Assembly: GCA_003045865.1 (NCBI GenBank)
Contig: PZPB01000002.1
Location: forward strand, 16,989 to 80,988
DNA from: Bacteroidota bacterium
GTDB lineage: Bacteria > Bacteroidota > Bacteroidia > Flavobacteriales > Schleiferiaceae
Reading direction: 5' to 3'
DNA: 64,000 nucleotides
Shown here: in pieces, positions 58,875-64,000 of the stretch
How the letters are laid out: each line of letters opens with the position of its first letter
How positions within the stretch are numbered: position 1 is the first letter of the stretch
Notes under the pieces: model-generated
What the model saw: the letters and a program-made list of their open reading frames with translations, nothing else
Database searches by the model: none
What the model was told of the DNA's origin: nothing
Made by a program: the position numbers and the translations under genes

Positions 58875-61800
58875 ATGCGAGTACTGTACCGATTTACTTT
58901 TGTTTTTCTAGCGATGTTTTCGTTGTATACTCTTAAGAGCCAAGATAATAAGGCTAAGATTTATGCAATTAATTGGCTAGAGCCCTTAGCGGTTGGGCCA
59001 GAGAAGCTCCAAAGGCAAATATACTTTGAGGGGGCAGATTTTGATGTAGAGAACCCGCTTGTGCCAAAATTTTGTAGTCAAGTACCTGCAAATTTTCCGA
59101 AAAGCAGAGGTATTGAACTAGCTAATCTCAAATGGGAAGCTATTCCCTCTAATCAATTAGCAGCACTAAGTCAGTTTAGCTTTGCCGCTCAAATAGAAAT
59201 AGAATTAGGTAGAGGCTTTTCACGAGAGGCAGGTCCTCAATTGAGTTTTTGTTTCTATCCATTCGCTCTGCGCAATGGGGTCAAGAGTAGATTGGTTTCT
59301 TTTTCGGTAGAGTCTTCAGCAGAGGTTTTACCAAGCCTAGAAGAAAGTGTCTCTTACACGAAGAAGTTAAATAATTCATTATTGGATGCGGAAGGATGGC
59401 ATAAGATATCGATTGCTGAAACTGGCATGTATAAGATTACACCTGGCTTTTTAAGCAGTAATAATATAAGCAGCTCAGAGGTAGCAATTAGTGCAATAAG
59501 AGTAGCTGGAAACGGCGGAGGAATGCTTGCTGAAGCTTTTACTGGTAGTCGCCCCGTGGATATTATTGATCAGGCCTTAAAGGTTAACGATGTAAATGGT
59601 GATGGCCTATTTAATGGTAATGATTATATCCTCTTTTATGCCCAAGGGCCACATACTTTTTCATATAATGCAGGTGGTAATCGATATGATTATGGCAATA
59701 ATATTTACCGAGATCTAAATTATTACTTCATTAATCTAAACGGAGGAGGAAAGGTCCCTATTTCACAAGTTAGCCTTAGTAATCCTCAACAGCAGGTAAA
59801 TGCCTTTGACGATTTTGCCGCGGTAGAAGACGATAATGTAAATCTAGTTGGAACCGGCCGACAGTGGTTTGGTGATATTTTTGAATTCACCCTTAGCTAC
59901 AATTACAGTTTTAACTTTCCGAATGTTATTACCAGCGAGCCAGCACAGTTGTTAGTAGATGTTGTAGGTCGATCTAGTTCGAATAATACGCTTATTAATA
60001 CTAGATATGCGAATCAACAAATTCTAAGCAATGCCATACCTGCTTACCAAACTTTTGGCGACTATCCAAATTTTGTTGAACGCTCGCAGCAACGAACAAG
60101 CTTTTTGCCTCAGGGTGCAAATATCACGCTAAATCTGAGCTACGATAATAGCGCTAATCCCAGCGCTGTGGCTTGGTTAGATAAGATTGTTCTCAATGTT
60201 CGTCGGCAATTATCTTTTGCTGGGATTTCAAATTCTTTGCAGTTTAGAGATTCTCGTTCCATCGCTTCAGGCAATCGAATCGAATACCGAATTTCGCAAC
60301 CGCCCGCAAATCTCTTCATTTGGGATGTTACGGATGTCGCGAATATTGCAGAAATATCAGGGACCTATCAAAGCGATGGTTCTTACACCTTTGTGGCAGA
60401 TGCTAGTAGTTTAAAAGAATATGTGGCTTTTACCGGTAGTGATTTTAATACCCCCACTTATATAGAAGCGATTGAAGCTCAGAATCTACACGGAATGCCA
60501 ATTCCCGAAATGATTGTAATCAGTCACTCTAACTTTCTCCCCGCAGCAGAAGATTTAGCAGCTTTTCATACCGATCAAGAAAATGTAGCTTCAGCAGTGG
60601 TAAGTTTAGAGCAGGTTTATAATGAATATGGCAGTGGAGGTGCGGATATTACCGCGATTCGCGATTTTATTAAAGATCTTTATAATCGCTCAACAAATAA
60701 TCGTTTCAAATATGTTCTCCTTTTTGGGGATGCCTCTTACGATTATAAGGATCGCCTCAGTGGCAACACTAATTATATTCCCACTTATCAATCGAGCTTT
60801 TCTTTTTCACTAGGTTCATCCTTTATTACGGACGATTATTTTGCTTACATGAATGTTGGCGAGGCTATCAATTTTAATGGTGCGGTAATGGACTTGGGAT
60901 TGGGCCGTATTCCAGTGGAAACATTAGGTCAAGCTCAATCTTATGTGGACAAGATTAAAAGATACGTGGCGGGGCAAGATCGCTTTGGTGATTGGAGAAA
61001 TCGCATTCTTTTAATGGCTGATGATGTGGATGAGCTTTGGGAGCGTTCTTATTTTGTGCCTAACTCAGAATCGCTGGAAGCGCGTGCTAAAGCAACTTCT
61101 GGTTCTTATAATGTTGAGAAAATTTACTTAGACGCCTATCAACAGCAAACTACTACGGGTAGTCAAAGTTATCCAGAAGCTCGTCGTGATATGTATCGTA
61201 AGGTTCAAAGAGGGTGCTTATTAACGAACTATATCGGGCATGGGGGTGAAATTGGTTTGGCTTCAGAAAGGCTTTTGCAATTAGCGGATGTAACATCTTG
61301 GTCTAATAATGATGCACTTTCTTTATTTCTTACTATCACGTGTGAATTTACTCGTTTCGATGATCCTAAGCGCGTATCTGCCGGCGAGCAATTACTGTTA
61401 AACCCTATCGGTGGTGCAATAGCGCTGCTTTCTACCACTAGAGTGGTGGGAGTGCAAGGTGCAGTAGACCTAAATAGCGCAATTTTTGACACAATTTTGG
61501 TTCGCCCAGATGGCAATCCTCAAACGCTCGGTCAGATTATTAGAGCTGCTAAAAATGATTCTTATGTTATTGGTCGATCTACTAAAACTAAATTTTCATT
61601 AATCGGCGACCCGGCTTTGCGTTTAGCCGTTCCATACTACAAGGTTAACACCAGTACCTTAAACGGAAAGCCTATAAATTCTGCGCTTCAGGATACGGCA
61701 AAAGCACTTTCACTGGTTCAAATTACCGGTGAGCTTGCTGATTTAAATGGTTTGAAACTTTCAGATTTTGACGGAGTTTTAAGTGTAAGTGTCTTCGATA

Positions 61801-62726
61801 AAGTGGCACAACGGCAAACCCTAGTTAATGATGGCGTAGGTGCACCAGTCGGATTTAAAGATCAGAGCTCCTTAATTTATAGAGGTAAAGTGCAGGTCTC
61901 TAAAGGAGATTTCAGCTTCGAATTTAGAGTGCCGTTGGGGATAAATTATCAGTTTGGTAATGGCAGAATTAGCTATTATGCTTTTGATGCCCAAGAGCGT
62001 GATGCTTCAGGATATTACGACAGTATCGTAGTCGGAGGCTACAATGAAAATGCGCCCATCGACAACATCGGACCCGAAATAGAATTGTTTATGAATGATG
62101 CTTCGTTTGTAAGAGGCGGAATTACGGGTGAATCTCCTTTTATATATGCACGCCTGACTGATTCAGCTGGAATCAATACGGTAGGAAATGGAGTGGGGCA
62201 GGATTTACGAGCGGTCTTAAATAATAAAACAGATCAGCCTTACATATTAAATGAGTTTTATGAGGCGGATTTGAATTCCTACCGTTCGGGAGAGGTGAGG
62301 TACCAATTATTTGATTTGGATCCAGGTGATTATACTATCGAGATGCGGGCTTTCGACATTTATAATAATCCCACCGAAGTTAGTACCGATTTTGTTGTAG
62401 CCGAAAGTGCGGATTTAGCCTTGAAGAGGGTACTGAATTATCCTAACCCTTTTACTACCTATACCGAATTTCAATTTGAACACAACCGCGCCAATCAAAA
62501 TCTTGAAGTACAGGTGCAGATTTTCACCGTATCGGGAAAATTAGTCAAAACGATAAATCAAGAAATTAATTCATTAGGTAACCGCGTTACTGGAATTAAA
62601 TGGGACGGACTTGATGATTATGGCGATAAAATTGGGAAAGGCGTATATATTTACCGACTGAAAGTAAGAAGCCAGATCGATAATAGTCAAGCGGATGAAT
62701 ATGAAAAGCTAGTTATTTTGCGTTAA
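58875..62726 (+). CDS. porU: Type IX secretion system sortase PorU
   Basis: From the ATG at 58875 (nine bases after the GTG in the track) the protein has 1283 residues and a signal peptide (MRVLYRFTFVFLAMFSLYTLKSQ). The central peptidase C25 (gingipain-type) domain spans about 530-910. The catalytic His is in NYIGHGGEIGLASERLL (near 788) and the Cys is in LFLTITCEFTRFDDP (near 821). The C-terminus has a type-A T9SS sorting-like domain (LNYPNPFTTYTEFQFEHNRA, GKGVYIYRLKV). PorU removes C-terminal signals from cargo at the cell surface and joins them to anionic lipopolysaccharide. porV follows. TAATCTTG at 58837-58844 is one base from the -7 consensus. Confidence 0.95.
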   Translation: MRVLYRFTFVFLAMFSLYTLKSQDNKAKIYAINWLEPLAVGPEKLQRQIYFEGADFDVENPLVPKFCSQVPANFPKSRGIELANLKWEAIPSNQLAALSQFSFAAQIEIELGRGFSREAGPQLSFCFYPFALRNGVKSRLVSFSVESSAEVLPSLEESVSYTKKLNNSLLDAEGWHKISIAETGMYKITPGFLSSNNISSSEVAISAIRVAGNGGGMLAEAFTGSRPVDIIDQALKVNDVNGDGLFNGNDYILFYAQGPHTFSYNAGGNRYDYGNNIYRDLNYYFINLNGGGKVPISQVSLSNPQQQVNAFDDFAAVEDDNVNLVGTGRQWFGDIFEFTLSYNYSFNFPNVITSEPAQLLVDVVGRSSSNNTLINTRYANQQILSNAIPAYQTFGDYPNFVERSQQRTSFLPQGANITLNLSYDNSANPSAVAWLDKIVLNVRRQLSFAGISNSLQFRDSRSIASGNRIEYRISQPPANLFIWDVTDVANIAEISGTYQSDGSYTFVADASSLKEYVAFTGSDFNTPTYIEAIEAQNLHGMPIPEMIVISHSNFLPAAEDLAAFHTDQENVASAVVSLEQVYNEYGSGGADITAIRDFIKDLYNRSTNNRFKYVLLFGDASYDYKDRLSGNTNYIPTYQSSFSFSLGSSFITDDYFAYMNVGEAINFNGAVMDLGLGRIPVETLGQAQSYVDKIKRYVAGQDRFGDWRNRILLMADDVDELWERSYFVPNSESLEARAKATSGSYNVEKIYLDAYQQQTTTGSQSYPEARRDMYRKVQRGCLLTNYIGHGGEIGLASERLLQLADVTSWSNNDALSLFLTITCEFTRFDDPKRVSAGEQLLLNPIGGAIALLSTTRVVGVQGAVDLNSAIFDTILVRPDGNPQTLGQIIRAAKNDSYVIGRSTKTKFSLIGDPALRLAVPYYKVNTSTLNGKPINSALQDTAKALSLVQITGELADLNGLKLSDFDGVLSVSVFDKVAQRQTLVNDGVGAPVGFKDQSSLIYRGKVQVSKGDFSFEFRVPLGINYQFGNGRISYYAFDAQERDASGYYDSIVVGGYNENAPIDNIGPEIELFMNDASFVRGGITGESPFIYARLTDSAGINTVGNGVGQDLRAVLNNKTDQPYILNEFYEADLNSYRSGEVRYQLFDLDPGDYTIEMRAFDIYNNPTEVSTDFVVAESADLALKRVLNYPNPFTTYTEFQFEHNRANQNLEVQVQIFTVSGKLVKTINQEINSLGNRVTGIKWDGLDDYGDKIGKGVYIYRLKVRSQIDNSQADEYEKLVILR

Positions 62727-62747
62727 GCTCCTTAATTATTAATAATC

Positions 62748-62755
62748 TATTTTTG
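62748..62755 (+). promoter_or_regulatory. Candidate -7 element for porV
   Basis: TATTTTTG, exact TAnnTTTG, 18 bases before the porV ATG. porV could be transcribed on its own as well as by read-through from porU. Confidence 0.4.
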
Positions 62756-62773
62756 CCAACCGATTAAAAACAA

Positions 62774-63961
62774 ATGATGAAACACTTTATTGCGTGTTTG
62801 CTCGCTTTAACGATTACAACAGGAAGCCTTAAGGCTCAATTTGGTGGTCTTGAAGGAGATGGAAGTTATTTTGAATCTTTAAGAACCATATCCACCGCAG
62901 TGCCAATTATTGCCGTTTCTCCTGATGCACGTGCAGGAGGAATGGGCGACGTAGGAGTAGCAACGATTCCCGATGTGAATGCAATCTATTGGAATACGGC
63001 CAAATTAGCCTTTCTGGAAGAAGGTACTCGTTCTTTGTCTTTATCCTATACCCCATGGCTTAATCGCTTGGTTAACGATATTAACCTAGCACACGTGTCC
63101 TATGCTTTTAAGTTCGACGATAAGCAAGGACTTGCTCTCGCGATGCGTTATTTCTCTTTGGGCGAAATAAATTTCCGTGATGAAAACAATAGCCCCCAGG
63201 GAACAGGCCAACCTTATGAGCTTACCCTAAATGCAGGCTACGGACTAAAGCTAAGTGATTACTTTAGTATGGGAGTGGGGCTTAGATTTATTTATAGCGA
63301 TTTAACTAACGGCTTGCAAACGGCCGGAATTGAAACGACTCCTGGCTCATCTATCGCTGCTGACTTAGGATTTTACTACCAAGGAAAGCGCATGAGTATG
63401 GGCGGAGGGCAGTACCAAAGTTTCTCAGCAGGATTAAATGTTAGTAATGTGGGCGGAAAGATATCTTACGGCACCTCACAAGAATCGGCTGATTTTTTAC
63501 CCGCTAACATGCGCTTAGGCGCTGGCTATCATTTAGAGATTGATCGCTATAATAAATTCTCTTTTTACGCGGATTTAAACAAACTTCTTGTGCCAACCCC
63601 GCCGGTAAGGGATGACAATGGGGAGATTACTGCAGGATTGGATGATAATGTTTCTCCATTTGCCGGTATTTTTCAGTCATTTAATGATGCTCCTGGTGGC
63701 TTTTCAGAAGAGCTAGAAGAAATAATTTACAACGCTGGAGTAGAATATTGGTACGATGGTAAATTTGCTTTTCGCGGGGGTTACCAATTTGAAGATTCTC
63801 AAAAAGGAGGAAGACAATACTTTACTATAGGTTTGGGAATTCAATACAATGTATTCGGATTGGACTTTGCCTATTTAATCCCAGCATCGCCTGTGGTGCG
63901 ATCTCCATTAGAAAATACTTTACGTTTCAGCCTGCTCTTCAATTTCGAGCAAGGAGAATAA
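62774..63961 (+). CDS. porV: Type IX secretion system outer-membrane protein PorV
   Basis: A 395-residue FadL-like outer-membrane barrel with signal peptide MMKHFIACLLALTITTGSLKAQ. The mature start (ISTAVPIIAVSPDARAGGMG) and DVGVATIPDVNAIYWNTAKLA are typical of PorV (LptO). Barrel strands fill the rest, ending NTLRFSLLFNFEQGE. PorV carries cargo from the translocon to PorU within the attachment complex. It lies 47 bases after porU, the arrangement usual in this phylum. Confidence 0.95.
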   Translation: MMKHFIACLLALTITTGSLKAQFGGLEGDGSYFESLRTISTAVPIIAVSPDARAGGMGDVGVATIPDVNAIYWNTAKLAFLEEGTRSLSLSYTPWLNRLVNDINLAHVSYAFKFDDKQGLALAMRYFSLGEINFRDENNSPQGTGQPYELTLNAGYGLKLSDYFSMGVGLRFIYSDLTNGLQTAGIETTPGSSIAADLGFYYQGKRMSMGGGQYQSFSAGLNVSNVGGKISYGTSQESADFLPANMRLGAGYHLEIDRYNKFSFYADLNKLLVPTPPVRDDNGEITAGLDDNVSPFAGIFQSFNDAPGGFSEELEEIIYNAGVEYWYDGKFAFRGGYQFEDSQKGGRQYFTIGLGIQYNVFGLDFAYLIPASPVVRSPLENTLRFSLLFNFEQGE

Positions 63962-63966
63962 TAAGA

Positions 63967-64000
63967 ATGAATAACAAAGGCGATATTAATATCTCTTGCA
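63967..64000 (+). CDS. Start of a further gene, truncated by the window edge
   Basis: Five bases after porV an ATG opens a frame reading MNNKGDINISC before the window ends. In related genomes cytidine deaminase (cdd) often follows porV and begins with a comparable short strand, so cdd is my guess. Eleven residues cannot establish it. Confidence 0.35.
   Translation, partial: MNNKGDINISC

Noticed and set aside
61229-61516. 95-residue minus-strand ORF within porU
   Set aside because: It is antisense to the catalytic region of porU, which is clearly coding.
1-64000. CRISPR arrays, insertion sequences, restriction or retron defence loci
   Set aside because: No regularly spaced direct repeats, transposase, reverse transcriptase or Cas-like proteins were seen on either strand.

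Overview
The window looks like a marine member of the Bacteroidota, most likely order Flavobacteriales. The evidence is a type IX secretion (T9SS)/gliding gene set (porU, porV, a porP/sprF-family gene, gldJ), a secreted protein with a type-B T9SS sorting domain, a flavobacterial-type proteorhodopsin followed by blh, many lipoproteins and TonB-type genes, moderate GC with AT-rich spacers, and repeated upstream matches to the Bacteroidota -7 promoter element TAnnTTTG. There is no prophage, IS element, CRISPR array or rRNA operon that I can see. It reads as a chromosomal segment.

Layout: 1-6.3 kb holds the start of a pabB-like gene, a hybrid histidine kinase, lpdA, and prfB without the usual programmed frameshift. 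6.3-15.7 kb holds a large T9SS substrate, arsC, a GT39-type glycosyltransferase, oligopeptidase B, a 2,4-dienoyl-CoA reductase and a lipoprotein glycerophosphodiesterase. 15.7-25.5 kb holds a TPR lipoprotein, recA, a ComM/YifB ATPase, a TraB/GumN protein, an ECF sigma factor operon, small unknowns and a histidine kinase. 25.5-28.2 kb holds tandem terminator-like hairpins, a decayed lipoprotein pseudogene and a ytxH/holin-like operon. 28.2-30.4 kb is the proteorhodopsin-blh light module and tRNA-Val(TAC).

31.5-46.3 kb is the most notable region. A ten-gene minus-strand operon reads YbjN-like chaperone, PspA, YqiJ-like, YqiK-like flotillin, a 1643-aa AAA+ ATPase, DUF4178, an Arg/Ser-tailed lipoprotein, a DUF350 membrane protein, a membrane-fused spermidine synthase, and S-adenosylmethionine decarboxylase. 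It is faced by a divergent XRE/LexA-like regulator and a single-HKD phospholipase D-like protein, with nested inverted repeats between them. I infer an envelope-stress system that couples membrane remodelling to local polyamine synthesis under a dedicated regulator. Subsets of these families are known to co-occur (E. coli yjf and yqiJK loci), but I do not know of an experimental description of this whole arrangement.

46.3-54.6 kb holds exbB-exbD-tonB-folC, gdh-nhaD, anmK and an acyl-CoA dehydrogenase. 54.7-64 kb holds murF, gldJ and porP/sprF on the minus strand and porU-porV on the plus strand, forming the T9SS locus. A few bases of a further gene follow at the right edge.

All product names come from reading motifs and recognising families by eye. 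No database search was run. Promoter calls rest on one hexamer-like element and are tentative.
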